64,000 bases of DNA from UBA5796 sp040752455. GTDB taxonomy: Bacteria; Chloroflexota; Anaerolineae; Anaerolineales; Villigracilaceae. The first letter of the stretch is position 1, and each line of letters begins with the position of its first letter. The stretch covers positions 95,987 through 159,986 of the forward strand of contig JBMOMN010000005.1 in assembly GCA_049324115.1 (NCBI GenBank). The letters are read 5' to 3'. Under the pieces are notes generated by a model. It was given only the letters and a program-made list of their open reading frames with translations. It had not been told where the DNA came from and searched no databases. Positions 9,193 through 17,143 of this stretch are shown here, in pieces. The position numbers and the translations under genes were made by a program.

Positions 9193-9254
9193 GTTGAACT
9201 TTTGTTGAAGTTTTGTTCAAGCAAACTTGAACGACTGTTCAAGCCCGCTTAAAC
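9193..9254 (-). promoter_or_regulatory. Six heptamer boxes phased at 11 bp
   Basis: Heptamers GTTGAAC, GTTGAAG, GTTCAAG, CTTGAAC, GTTCAAG and CTTAAAC begin at 9193, 9204, 9215, 9226, 9237 and 9248, exactly 11 bp apart. Heptamer plus 4-bp spacer, on one face of the helix, is the architecture of PhoB/OmpR-family boxes. The array ends about 45 bp before the start of the pseudo-receiver gene, directly after the upstream terminator. The regulator is unknown. Confidence 0.6.
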
Positions 9255-9258
9255 AAAA

Positions 9259-9287
9259 ACCTCCGGCGTCATCGAGACACCGGAGGT
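9259..9287 (-). terminator. Intrinsic terminator of the NarL-type regulator gene
   Basis: ACCTCCGGCGTC (9259-9270) pairs with GACACCGGAGGT (9276-9287) with one mismatch and a 5-nt loop. On the minus strand the stem is followed by a T-run (TTTTTG), about 55 bp after the stop of the response regulator. Confidence 0.85.
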
Positions 9288-9342
9288 CGTTTATTCCCAG
9301 GCAGCCTTGCGAAGGCTTTTGCCCGCTCCGTCTGGGGCAGGG

Positions 9343-9999
9343 TTACTCGCTCTTGCGCAGCCTGTTGACGTAAGCCACAGCCTGTGCCCGGTTCTCCAGC
9401 CCCAGGCGCTGGGTGATGTTGTGGACGTGCGAGCGGACCGTCCCCTCGCTCAGGTGCAGGATCTTGCCGATCTCCTGGTCGGAGCGGCCCTCGCCCAGCA
9501 GGGCCAATATCTCCTCCTGGCGGGCGGTAAGCGGCTCGTCGGCGGCGCTCTGCCCGGCGGCCGGGACGTGTTTCGCCTCGCGGATGCCCTTGAAGAGTTT
9601 CACCGCAATCCCAACGGGCAGGTAGGGCACCCCGTCGGCCACCTTGCGGATGGCTTCGAGCAGGAAGCTGCGCGGGGCGGTCTTGGGGAAGTAGCCCAGC
9701 GCCCCGGCCTGGATGGCCGCCAGCACTTTGTCTTCGTCTTCCAGGCTGGTAAAGACCAGGATCTTGGCCTGCGGGTCGGCGGCGCAGATCTCGGCGATGG
9801 CTTCCAGCCCGGTCATGCCGGGCATCAGCAAGTCCATCAGGATCACGTCCGGGCGGCATTCGCGAGCCAGCTTCACTGCTTCCATCCCGTTGGAGGCCTG
9901 GCAAATCACCTCCAGATCCGGTTCCTCCGACAGGGCGATTGCCAGGGCTTCGCGCATCATCGGGTGGTCGTCGGTGATCATGATCTTGATTTTATCCAT
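9343..9999 (-). CDS. NarL/FixJ-family response regulator
   Basis: 218 residues. Receiver domain at 1-125 with acidic pair DD (residues 10-11), phospho-acceptor Asp in VILMDLLMPG and Lys in YFPKT. LuxR-type helix-turn-helix at about 155-215 (LTARQEEILALLGEGRSDQEIGKILHLSEGTVRSHVHNI). It is encoded downstream of, and on the same strand as, the HisKA_3 histidine kinase at 10241-12787, with which it probably forms a two-component pair. A 240-bp repeat-rich gap separates them, so co-transcription is uncertain. Confidence 0.95.
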   Translation of the reverse strand: MDKIKIMITDDHPMMREALAIALSEEPDLEVICQASNGMEAVKLARECRPDVILMDLLMPGMTGLEAIAEICAADPQAKILVFTSLEDEDKVLAAIQAGALGYFPKTAPRSFLLEAIRKVADGVPYLPVGIAVKLFKGIREAKHVPAAGQSAADEPLTARQEEILALLGEGRSDQEIGKILHLSEGTVRSHVHNITQRLGLENRAQAVAYVNRLRKSE

Positions 10000-10240
10000 G
10001 ATGATTCCTCAATTCATTTTAGAATCTACTGAAAAAAGGTCAATCTCACCGCGAAGAAACGAGGTCTCTGGGATTTTCCGTGGTGCTTTGCCAAATGTAG
10101 AGCAAATTGCCAATTTGCTCTACGGCTTGCTGCCAGACGTGCCGGTCTGTCGCGGAGATTCCCAAAGAGCCATAAAACGAAGGGAATCTTGAAAATTGTT
10201 CGCTCCAGCCTTCGCGGTGAAAAAGGTTTTTGCAGTGGAG
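10000..10240. repeat. Intergenic block bounded by inverted repeats, with a central palindrome
   Basis: TCACCGCGAAG (10046-10056) and CTTCGCGGTGA (10210-10220) are perfect 11-bp inverted repeats about 153 bp apart. Inside, 10098-10122 is a 25-bp near-perfect palindrome (TAGAGCAAATTG, C, CAATTTGCTCTA). The same outer pair recurs around the minisatellite at 35.3-35.9 kb, and in both cases the right arm is followed by a GAAA...TTTTTGCAGTG string. This suggests a dispersed non-coding element. No gene is seen here. Confidence 0.6.
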
Positions 10241-12787
10241 TCATTTTATCTCTGCGCTGAAGACCACCCGGGTACCTTGGCCGGGAGACGAGAGGATGTC
10301 CAGGGTCCCGCCGAGCAGGCTCGCCCGTTCCCGCATGTTCGTCAGCCCCATCCCGCCCAGGTGCAGCCGTAACGGATCGAAGCCTTTCCCATCGTCGGCG
10401 ATCTCCATCTCCATCCGCTGCGGGGCAGGGCGGAGCAAGATCTGAAGGCTGCGGGCCTGGGCGTGTTTGAGTGAATTGTTCAGGGCTTCGATGGCGATCC
10501 AGAACAGGTTTTCGTGCCAGGCCTGGGGGCAGAGTTCGATATCCCCGTCCAGGATGACCTGGGACCTGATCCCGGCCCGGCGTTCGACCGTTGCCAGGCG
10601 CGCTTCCAGATCCCGGGGCAGGTCCACCGAGCGTCCCGGACCCGGGGCCTGGAGTTCGTACAAGAGCAGCCACGTCTCCTTGAGCGCCTGCCGGGCGCTC
10701 TCCTGCAAGCGATCGGCGACCTGGGCAGACCGGTCGTAGTGCTGCCTTTCGAGGGTCGAGGTGAGCGTATCGGCCAGCAGCACCAGGCTGTTGATCGACT
10801 GGTTGACCGAGTCGTGCAGGTCGCGTCCCATGCGCCGGCGCTCTTCTATTTTTGCCAGGTTGCGCTGGTGGTCCACGAGCTGGGCCTGGGCCTCCAGCAG
10901 TTGCTTCTCCGAATGTTTTCGCTCGGAAATGTCGCGCATGTAGGTGATGACCAGGATGCCCGAACTGGTTTCGATGTGGCTGAGTTTGATGTCCACCGGG
11001 ATCTCGTTCCCGCCTTTATCCACCGCTACAGATTCCATCGCGGATCTCAGGGGGCGGGTACGCGGTTTGTGGACGTACTGGTCGCGCTGGTAGGCATGGT
11101 ACTGGCGCAAGCGGGCCGGGATGAGGCCATCCATTTCCCTGCCGACCAGTTCATTGTTGGTAAACCCCAGCAGCAAGGTAGCGGCGACATTGGCGAAAAC
11201 GATCTTCCCATCCATCGTCACGCCGAAGACCGCATCCGGCCCCGACATGACCAACTGGCGGAAGCGTTCCTCGCTCTGTTGCAGGGCTTCCGCAGCCCGT
11301 TTTTTATCGGTCACGTCCCGGGTGACTGCCAGGACGTGCTCGATCCCGTCGAGCAGGATGATCTCCCCCGAAATCACCCCGTTGAATATTTTGCCGGATT
11401 TGGCCCGGAATTCGTATTCCTGTTCCAAGATGCGGCCGTGCTCCTGCAGGGTCTCCGCGAAAGCATCCCGTTCTTCCGGGTGGACCCATATCCCGGTTTC
11501 CGTCGAAGAACTGGATAGCGCCTCTTCGCGAGAGTAACCCGTTATCTGCGAAAATCCTTCGTTGACTTCCACCCAGGCTCCGTCCCCCAGGCGGGAGATC
11601 GTGATGGCATCCGGGCTGGCGTGGAAGGCTTTGATGAATTTTTCCTCGCTCCGTTTCAGGGCCTCTTCCGCTTGCCTGCGCTCTTTCAGTTCGTTTTGTA
11701 ATTGGGCGTAGACCTGGGCGTTATCCAACACCAGGGCCGCAATCTGGGCCAGTTGTTCGGCGATGTAAACGTCCGTATCCGAGAAGGGCCTGCCTGGGGT
11801 GCGGCGCGAACAATTGATCGTCCCGACGACCCGGTTCTTATGTTTGAGCGGGACGACCATGATCGCATGGATGGGGAAGCCTTCGTACAGGTCGCGGCGT
11901 TTGGCCCAGCGGGTGTAATCTTCCAGGATGGAGGGCAGGCCTGTTTCGACCGCCTGCCAGCTTAGGAAGCCCCCTTCGCCCCGGCGCATGGTGTCTCCCA
12001 CTTTGAGCGGCTGTCCCGGGGTTGCGGCAAAGGTGATGATCGTGTCATCGCCTTCGAGCAGGTCCACGCTGACGTCGGGCGCTTCGAGCAGGCTGCCCAA
12101 TTTGGCCAGGACGGTTTGCAATATACCGTCGATATCCCGGCGGTTGGCCAGTTCCAGCATGACCAGGTTGAGCGTCCCCAGGATCTGAACCCGGTTATCC
12201 AGCGCGGATTGGATCTTTTCTTTTTCCGCTATCTGGATTTGCAGCAGGTCGGAGGTTTGGGTAAGCTCCGCCGTGCGGGCTTCGACACGAGATTCCAACT
12301 CTTCATTGAGGCTGGCATTTTCGATGGATATAGCCACTTGGGCGGCGAAATATTCCATGAGTTTCAAGTCGTCCGGGCTGAACGGGTCGGCCTCCGAGCG
12401 ATTTTCAACATATAAAGCGCCGAGCACCCTGCCGCTCGCGATCAGCGGGACGCAGATCACCGAGCGGATTTGCAAGGTCTGGGTGCTTTCAGTGGCGACG
12501 CTCGTAAGGGCGTCCGCGATCAGGGCCGGCTCACCGCTGCTGACGACTTTCCGGTAGATAGTCTGGCTGATCTGTTCGAGCGATTCGGTAAGAGAGTTGC
12601 CCTCCCGGTCCAGGCCCAGGCGGAATTCGACGGCTTCCCGCTCGCCATGCAGGACGAGAAAACCGTATTCTGCCCCGGTCAAATCCAGGGCTACCCGCAT
12701 GGCTTGACTGAGCAAGCCGTTGAGTTTGCGCTCTTGCGCCAGTTGGTAACTGATGCTTAAAAGCGTTTCGAGCTTGGTGGTGTCCAT
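10241..12787 (-). CDS. Soluble sensor histidine kinase, GAF-GAF-PAS-PAS-HisKA_3
   Basis: 848 residues without membrane segments. GAF domain 1 about residues 15-165, a short coiled coil (RVEARTAELTQTSDLLQIQIAEKEKIQ), GAF domain 2 about 195-355, two PAS domains (about 370-490 and 500-615, each followed by a PAC segment ending in RDV/RDIS), a HisKA_3 dimerisation region with the phospho-acceptor His in RRRMGRDLHDSVNQ (about residue 657) and a C-terminal HATPase with DDGKGFD and GMGLTNMRERA. The NarL-subfamily kinase type matches the downstream NarL regulator. Cytoplasmic GAF/PAS inputs suggest sensing of a small ligand, redox state or gas; no Cys cluster or haem motif identifies the signal. Confidence 0.94.
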   Translation of the reverse strand: MDTTKLETLLSISYQLAQERKLNGLLSQAMRVALDLTGAEYGFLVLHGEREAVEFRLGLDREGNSLTESLEQISQTIYRKVVSSGEPALIADALTSVATESTQTLQIRSVICVPLIASGRVLGALYVENRSEADPFSPDDLKLMEYFAAQVAISIENASLNEELESRVEARTAELTQTSDLLQIQIAEKEKIQSALDNRVQILGTLNLVMLELANRRDIDGILQTVLAKLGSLLEAPDVSVDLLEGDDTIITFAATPGQPLKVGDTMRRGEGGFLSWQAVETGLPSILEDYTRWAKRRDLYEGFPIHAIMVVPLKHKNRVVGTINCSRRTPGRPFSDTDVYIAEQLAQIAALVLDNAQVYAQLQNELKERRQAEEALKRSEEKFIKAFHASPDAITISRLGDGAWVEVNEGFSQITGYSREEALSSSSTETGIWVHPEERDAFAETLQEHGRILEQEYEFRAKSGKIFNGVISGEIILLDGIEHVLAVTRDVTDKKRAAEALQQSEERFRQLVMSGPDAVFGVTMDGKIVFANVAATLLLGFTNNELVGREMDGLIPARLRQYHAYQRDQYVHKPRTRPLRSAMESVAVDKGGNEIPVDIKLSHIETSSGILVITYMRDISERKHSEKQLLEAQAQLVDHQRNLAKIEERRRMGRDLHDSVNQSINSLVLLADTLTSTLERQHYDRSAQVADRLQESARQALKETWLLLYELQAPGPGRSVDLPRDLEARLATVERRAGIRSQVILDGDIELCPQAWHENLFWIAIEALNNSLKHAQARSLQILLRPAPQRMEMEIADDGKGFDPLRLHLGGMGLTNMRERASLLGGTLDILSSPGQGTRVVFSAEIK

Positions 12788-12803
12788 CGTGTTTCTTATT
12801 ATA

Positions 12804-12842
12804 CGTCTTCATCCCCATTTCAACACTGCCAGCCCTGAAAGG
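12804..12842. repeat. Left copy of the 39-bp direct repeat (att-like)
   Basis: It begins CGTCTTCATCCCCATTTCAA and ends GCCAGCCCTGAAAGG. It duplicates the 3' end of the MFS gene 6.75 kb away with three mismatches and is not part of any coding frame here. Confidence 0.75.
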
Positions 12843-12874
12843 CCCCGCTGAATTACTGGAATTGTAAAAACTTC

Positions 12875-12903
12875 TTGACGGATCTCCCGGATGAGGATAT
12901 ACT
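12875..12903 (+). promoter_or_regulatory. Sigma-70-type promoter of the metal operon
   Basis: A TTGACG -35 element (12875-12880) and a TATACT -10 element (12898-12903) are separated by 17 bp. The ArsR-type operator begins at the next base, so repressor binding would cover the start point. Confidence 0.8.
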
Positions 12904-12939
12904 GCGTCAATAGTTGAGCAACTATTCAACTATTGACGC
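12904..12939 (+). promoter_or_regulatory. ArsR/SmtB-type operator
   Basis: Perfect 14-bp inverted repeat: GCGTCAATAGTTGA (12904-12917) and TCAACTATTGACGC (12926-12939) around 8 nt. A nested 7-2-7 repeat (ATAGTTG, AG, CAACTAT) overlaps it. It lies between the -10 element and the repressor start at 12961, the classical autoregulatory position of SmtB/CzrA-family repressors. Confidence 0.8.
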
Positions 12940-12960
12940 AACCAAAACGACTACATTACA

Positions 12961-13260
12961 ATGACAAAAAATACCGTCACCGCTGAAATCGCCTCTGATC
13001 TCGCCAGCCTGTTCGACGCGCTGAGCGACCCAACCCGCATTCTCATTATTGACTCCCTGCTCGAAGGGGATGTGGGTGTTGGTGAATTGGTGGAACACCT
13101 GGGATTGTCCAAGTCCGCTGTCTCACACCAGTTGCGCGGATTGCGCGACAAGCGTATCATCCGCACCCGCAAAGAGGGGCGCAATGTGTTCGTTAGTCTC
13201 GATGACGAGCATGTGATTGAATTATTCCAGCGTGGTTTGGATCACGTTCTGCATGGATAG
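12961..13260 (+). CDS. ArsR/SmtB-family zinc-type metalloregulator
   Basis: 99-residue winged-helix repressor (DALSDPTRILIIDSLL; HLGLSKSAVSHQLRGLRDKRII). The C-terminal helix carries D-x-H-x10-H-x2-H (DEH ... HVLH), an exact match to the alpha-5 metal site of SmtB/CzrA-type zinc sensors. The Cys residues of the alpha-3N cadmium/arsenic sites (ELCVCDL-type) are absent. It therefore probably senses Zn(II) or Co(II) and derepresses the downstream exporters. The operator and promoter lie directly upstream, indicating autoregulation. The stop codon abuts the next start. Confidence 0.93.
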   Translation: MTKNTVTAEIASDLASLFDALSDPTRILIIDSLLEGDVGVGELVEHLGLSKSAVSHQLRGLRDKRIIRTRKEGRNVFVSLDDEHVIELFQRGLDHVLHG

Positions 13261-13521
13261 ATGATGAACCATTTCCGACGACTCTCCCTGGCGCTCCTTC
13301 TTGCTCTCCTGCTCGTTGGGCTGGCGGGGCATTTGATTTTGCCAGCCAGCAATAGTCATCACACCGCACGAGAATCAACCTGCGCGATACACAATGGAAT
13401 GATTCAACCCAATGGTTTGAAATCATTGTCGTATGAACCCGCCATCACCATCGGGGTGATACAGGATGGCACAATCGCTCTCTGCCTGTCTGCAAAAATT
13501 TCCCATCCGCCAACCAACTGA
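13261..13521 (+). CDS. Small exported hypothetical protein
   Basis: 86 residues starting immediately after the ArsR stop (TAG then ATG), so it is co-translated with the repressor. An N-terminal hydrophobic segment (about residues 9-28) acts as signal peptide or anchor. The outer part is about 55 residues with several His and two Cys (SNSHHTARESTCAIHNG; ALCLSAK). Position and His/Cys content suggest a periplasmic metal-binding accessory, but no family is recognised. Confidence 0.6.
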   Translation: MMNHFRRLSLALLLALLLVGLAGHLILPASNSHHTARESTCAIHNGMIQPNGLKSLSYEPAITIGVIQDGTIALCLSAKISHPPTN

Positions 13522-13644
13522 CCAGGAACGCGCACCGTGCCTTTTCCTTACCCCATCCCCCTAGTTCTGAGGGGTAAATTGGTGAGGCATGCGCCCATTT
13601 ATTTTTTCACCGATCAATAATCCAATAAAATCAGGAGTCAATTT

Positions 13645-14733
13645 ATGAGCAATTCAATTCCATCTCACTCTCATGAACCAAACGATCATCCTCATCCACA
13701 CGACCATGATGAAGACTCTCACGACCACAAGCCTCATGGTCACGAATATCCACACAACAGCTTCTGGGCTGAAGTCAAGCATCTGATTGCACCGCACTCA
13801 CACACCCATCATGCCGCGGCGCTCGACCCCGCCCTTGCCAATGAACGTGGCATCTGGGCGCTCAAAGTATCTCTGGTCGGGTTGCTTATCACAGCAATCT
13901 TTCAGGTTTTCATTGTGGCAATCAGCGGCAGTGTGGCTTTGCTGGCTGACACCCTGCATAACTTCTCGGATGCGCTGACCGCTATTCCACTGTGGCTTGC
14001 CTTTGCCCTCGCCCGCCGCGTTCGCAATCGGCGTTATACGTACGGATATGGCCGCGCGGAGGATTTGGCTGGAGCGTTCATCGTGCTGATGATCTTCGCC
14101 AGCGCATTGGTAGTCTTTTACGAGTCCTTCCAAAAGATTCTCCATCCACAACCATTGGAAAACATAGCCTGGGTGGCTGCTGCCGCGGTCATCGGCTTTC
14201 TGGGTAACGAATTGGTCGCCATTTTTCGCATACGAGTGGGACGCGAGATTGGTTCGGCGGCTCTGGTCGCCGACGGCCTCCACGCCCGCGTTGACGGTTT
14301 TACTTCGCTGGGTGTCCTGGTGGGCGTCATCGGCGTGTGGCTTGGGTTCCCGTGGGCTGACCCGCTGGTAGGTCTGATCATCGGCGCGGCAATTTTGATC
14401 ATCGTGTGGAACACTGCAAAAGAAATGTGGCGGCGGATGATGGATGGTATCGAACCGCAAGTTATTGAGCAAATAGCGCATATCGCACATGATGTTAATG
14501 GCGTCTTGGGTGTACATGACGTGACCGCGCGCTGGATCGGGCATCGTCAACGGGCTGAACTGCATATTACTGTGAATTGTCAGATTCCAACTGTCGCCAG
14601 CCACCGCATCGGCGAAGAAGTACGCCATGCTCTCTTCCATGAAATGCCAGCCCTATCTGACATCACGGTGCATATTGACCCATGTGAATGTGACGAGAAA
14701 GTTCAATATCACATAACCGCGCACCATGCGTAA
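13645..14733 (+). CDS. Cation diffusion facilitator (Zn/Cd efflux), His-rich N-terminus
   Basis: 362 residues. The first 55 residues are dominated by His, Asp and Pro (for example HPHPHDHDEDSHDHKPHGHE), a metal-collecting tail. Six membrane segments follow. The A-site motifs are visible: HNFSD in TM2 and HARVD in TM5 (HxxxD twice), the pattern of zinc/cadmium-selective CDF proteins. The C-terminal cytoplasmic ferredoxin-like domain (about 280-362) contains HDVTARWIGHRQRAELHI and a VHIDPCEC end. It exports divalent metal against the proton gradient. Ribosome site AGGAG. It is the first transporter gene of the island. Confidence 0.95.
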   Translation: MSNSIPSHSHEPNDHPHPHDHDEDSHDHKPHGHEYPHNSFWAEVKHLIAPHSHTHHAAALDPALANERGIWALKVSLVGLLITAIFQVFIVAISGSVALLADTLHNFSDALTAIPLWLAFALARRVRNRRYTYGYGRAEDLAGAFIVLMIFASALVVFYESFQKILHPQPLENIAWVAAAAVIGFLGNELVAIFRIRVGREIGSAALVADGLHARVDGFTSLGVLVGVIGVWLGFPWADPLVGLIIGAAILIIVWNTAKEMWRRMMDGIEPQVIEQIAHIAHDVNGVLGVHDVTARWIGHRQRAELHITVNCQIPTVASHRIGEEVRHALFHEMPALSDITVHIDPCECDEKVQYHITAHHA

Positions 14734-14756
14734 ACTGCGGCAAGGAATATAACATC

Positions 14757-17135
14757 ATGGAAAAAACAATTGAACTTGAAATTCATCTTCTGCTTCCCGA
14801 TGTGTCAGATGAAAAGGATGAATGCCTCAATCGTTTGGAGGCGTCGCTTCAAAACCAAAAGGGAATTCTGCGCGCCCATCTGGAACGGGAGAAATCGCCC
14901 GTTGACTTGTGCCTGCACTACGACCCCAACCTGCTCTCACTCGAACAAGTGCGCCGTTTGGCGGAACGCGCGGGAGCGGGCATTGCCAACCGTTATCATC
15001 ATGCCATGCTTCCCATCGAAGGCATGGACTGCTCCGATTGCAGTCTGGTCGTGGAGCACAGCGTCGGGCGCATGGATGGCGTGCTGGCAGTGAACGTCAA
15101 CTACGCGGCACAAAACCTGCGCGTAGAGTATGACAAACAAAAGATAGACCGCTCCGCCATCGAGAAACGCGTTCAATCCTTGGGATATGAAATTCCTGTC
15201 GAGGGTTTGCGAAGTTGGTACAAGGATAACCGCGAACTCGTATTCAGCCTCACGGCGGGATTGCTCGTTCTGACTGGCTGGCTGGGACCAATGGTTTTTG
15301 GAATGCCGGTTGTCGCCACGACTGTTTTGTATATTGCCGCGTATATCTTCGGCGGCTGGGATATTTCACAGCACGCCTGGCACGCGATCAAAGAAAACCA
15401 TTTCGATACCGACCTGTTGATGGTGATGGCGGCGCTCGGCGCGGCGTTCCTGGGTGAATTTGCCGAAGGCGCATTGCTCCTGTTTCTCTTTAGTCTGGGT
15501 CATGCCCTCGAAGAACGTGCCCTCGACCGCGCCCGCGCTGCCGTCCGTGCATTAGCAGACCTTGCGCCAAAAACGGCTCTTGTAAAACGCGACGGAAAAG
15601 AGCAGGAACTACCCGTTGAGTCACTTCAACTCGAAGATGTCGTGATTGTCCGCCCTGGTGTACGTATTCCTGTGGATGGAGTCATCCTGGATGGAAATTC
15701 TGGTGTTGACCAATCATCGGTCACTGGCGAATCGTTGCCCGTGGATAAAACTGTTGGCGATAATGTTTTTGCCAGCACGGTCAACGGCGAAGGCGCGCTG
15801 GAAGTAAAAGTGACGCGCCTGGCGAAAGACTCCACGCTTGCCCGTGTGATGAAAATGGTGGAAGAAGCCCAAGCGCAGAAATCACCTACGCAGCAAACAG
15901 TTGAAAAATTCGAGCGCGTCTTTGTGCCGTCCGTGTTGATTCTCACCGCGCTGATCATCCTCGTCCCGCCGCTGTTCGGTTTTCCCTTCCGCGAATCATT
16001 TCTGCGTGCCATGACCCTGCTCGTCGCCGCCTCGCCCTGCGCGCTCGCGCTGGGCACGCCCGCTACCATCTTAGCGGGTGTCGCGCAAGCCGCGCGCAAC
16101 GGTGTGCTGGTCAAGGGCGGCGCGCATCTTGAAAATCTTGGTCGCCTCAAAGCCATCGCCTTCGACAAGACGGGGACGGTGACTCACGGTCAGCCTGAGG
16201 TAACGGACATCGTTTCCCTCACCCCTGACTCCTCTCTCCCATTGGGAGAGGGGTTGGGGGTGAGGGATGAAGCGGATGTTCTATCCATCGCGGCAGGTGC
16301 GGAATCTCGATCCGCCCATCCGCTGGCGCAGGCGGTTGTCCGCTCGGCTCAGACTCAGGGTGTGCCTGTTTCCGTTATGGACGAAGTCGAGTCGCTGACG
16401 GGACGCGGCCTGCGCGCCGTCTCGAAAGGCAAGACGATCTGGATCGGCAATCAAAAGTTGATGGATGAAGCGTGCATCCCGCTCTCCACCGACGCGCTTC
16501 AAAAGGCGCAGGCATTTCAAGAAGCGGGTAAGACCCTGATGTGGATCGCCGAAGACAAGACCGCGATCGGAATCATTGCCCTTGCCGACACCCTGCGCCG
16601 CGAAGCTGCGCCGACGATGAAGGCGCTCAAGCAAGCGGGCGTGACTCACACCATCATGCTGACGGGCGACAACACGCGCTCTGCTTCTGCCATTGCGAAA
16701 GAAATCGGTTTGACCGAATATCGCGCCGACCTCATGCCCGAAGATAAACTGACCGTCATCCGCGATCTGGTGCGGGAATATGGTCAGGTTGCCATGATCG
16801 GTGACGGCGTCAACGACGCGCCCGCACTGGCAAACGCCACTGTCGGCATTGCGATGGGCGGCGCAGGCACCGATGTTGCGCTTGAAACCGCCGATGTCGC
16901 TTTGATGGGCGATGATCTGAGCAAACTGCCGTTTGCCGTTGGGTTAGGACGCGCTACACGTTCCATCATCGTGCAGAACCTGTTCATTTCACTGGGCGTA
17001 ATCGCCCTGTTGATCATCACCTCGCTCACGGGTATTGTTAGCATCGGTATTGCCATTATCTTCCATGAAGGCAGTACATTGGTCGTGGTGGCGAATGCGC
17101 TTCGATTGCTGGGATACCAAGACAAAAAAGGATAA
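14757..17135 (+). CDS. P1B-4-type heavy-metal ATPase (Zn/Cd/Co exporter)
   Basis: 792 residues. N-terminal heavy-metal-associated domain with GMDCSDCS (about residues 86-93), eight membrane helices, phosphatase TGES, phosphorylation site DKTGT, ATP-binding TGDN and GDGVNDAP. The transmembrane metal motif is SPC rather than CPC, and the last helices carry HEGST, together the signature of the P1B-4 subgroup (Co/Zn/Cd). Having a CxxC-type HMA domain is less usual for that subgroup. About 18 residues after DKTGTVTHGQPEVTDIV are encoded by an inserted palindromic element (16215-16267). It follows the CDF gene by 23 bp in the same operon. Confidence 0.94.
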   Translation: MEKTIELEIHLLLPDVSDEKDECLNRLEASLQNQKGILRAHLEREKSPVDLCLHYDPNLLSLEQVRRLAERAGAGIANRYHHAMLPIEGMDCSDCSLVVEHSVGRMDGVLAVNVNYAAQNLRVEYDKQKIDRSAIEKRVQSLGYEIPVEGLRSWYKDNRELVFSLTAGLLVLTGWLGPMVFGMPVVATTVLYIAAYIFGGWDISQHAWHAIKENHFDTDLLMVMAALGAAFLGEFAEGALLLFLFSLGHALEERALDRARAAVRALADLAPKTALVKRDGKEQELPVESLQLEDVVIVRPGVRIPVDGVILDGNSGVDQSSVTGESLPVDKTVGDNVFASTVNGEGALEVKVTRLAKDSTLARVMKMVEEAQAQKSPTQQTVEKFERVFVPSVLILTALIILVPPLFGFPFRESFLRAMTLLVAASPCALALGTPATILAGVAQAARNGVLVKGGAHLENLGRLKAIAFDKTGTVTHGQPEVTDIVSLTPDSSLPLGEGLGVRDEADVLSIAAGAESRSAHPLAQAVVRSAQTQGVPVSVMDEVESLTGRGLRAVSKGKTIWIGNQKLMDEACIPLSTDALQKAQAFQEAGKTLMWIAEDKTAIGIIALADTLRREAAPTMKALKQAGVTHTIMLTGDNTRSASAIAKEIGLTEYRADLMPEDKLTVIRDLVREYGQVAMIGDGVNDAPALANATVGIAMGGAGTDVALETADVALMGDDLSKLPFAVGLGRATRSIIVQNLFISLGVIALLIITSLTGIVSIGIAIIFHEGSTLVVVANALRLLGYQDKKG
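16215..16267 (+). repeat. Palindromic mini-element inserted in frame in the ATPase gene
   Basis: TCCCTCACCCC (16215-16225) pairs with GGGGTGAGGGA (16257-16267), and CTCTCCCA (16234-16241) pairs with TGGGAGAG (16243-16250), a near-complete hairpin. This C/T-rich to G/A-rich hairpin is a widespread type of intergenic repeat. Here it encodes about SLTPDSSLPLGEGLGVRDE without a stop, extending the loop between the phosphorylation and nucleotide-binding domains. Confidence 0.75.
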
Positions 17136-17143
17136 AGACTACA

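Noticed and set aside
8658..9242. 195-codon N-terminal extension of the giant surface protein
   Set aside because: Overlaps the receiver gene out of frame, is Pro/Arg/His-rich and precedes a perfect signal peptide, so the start was set at 8657.
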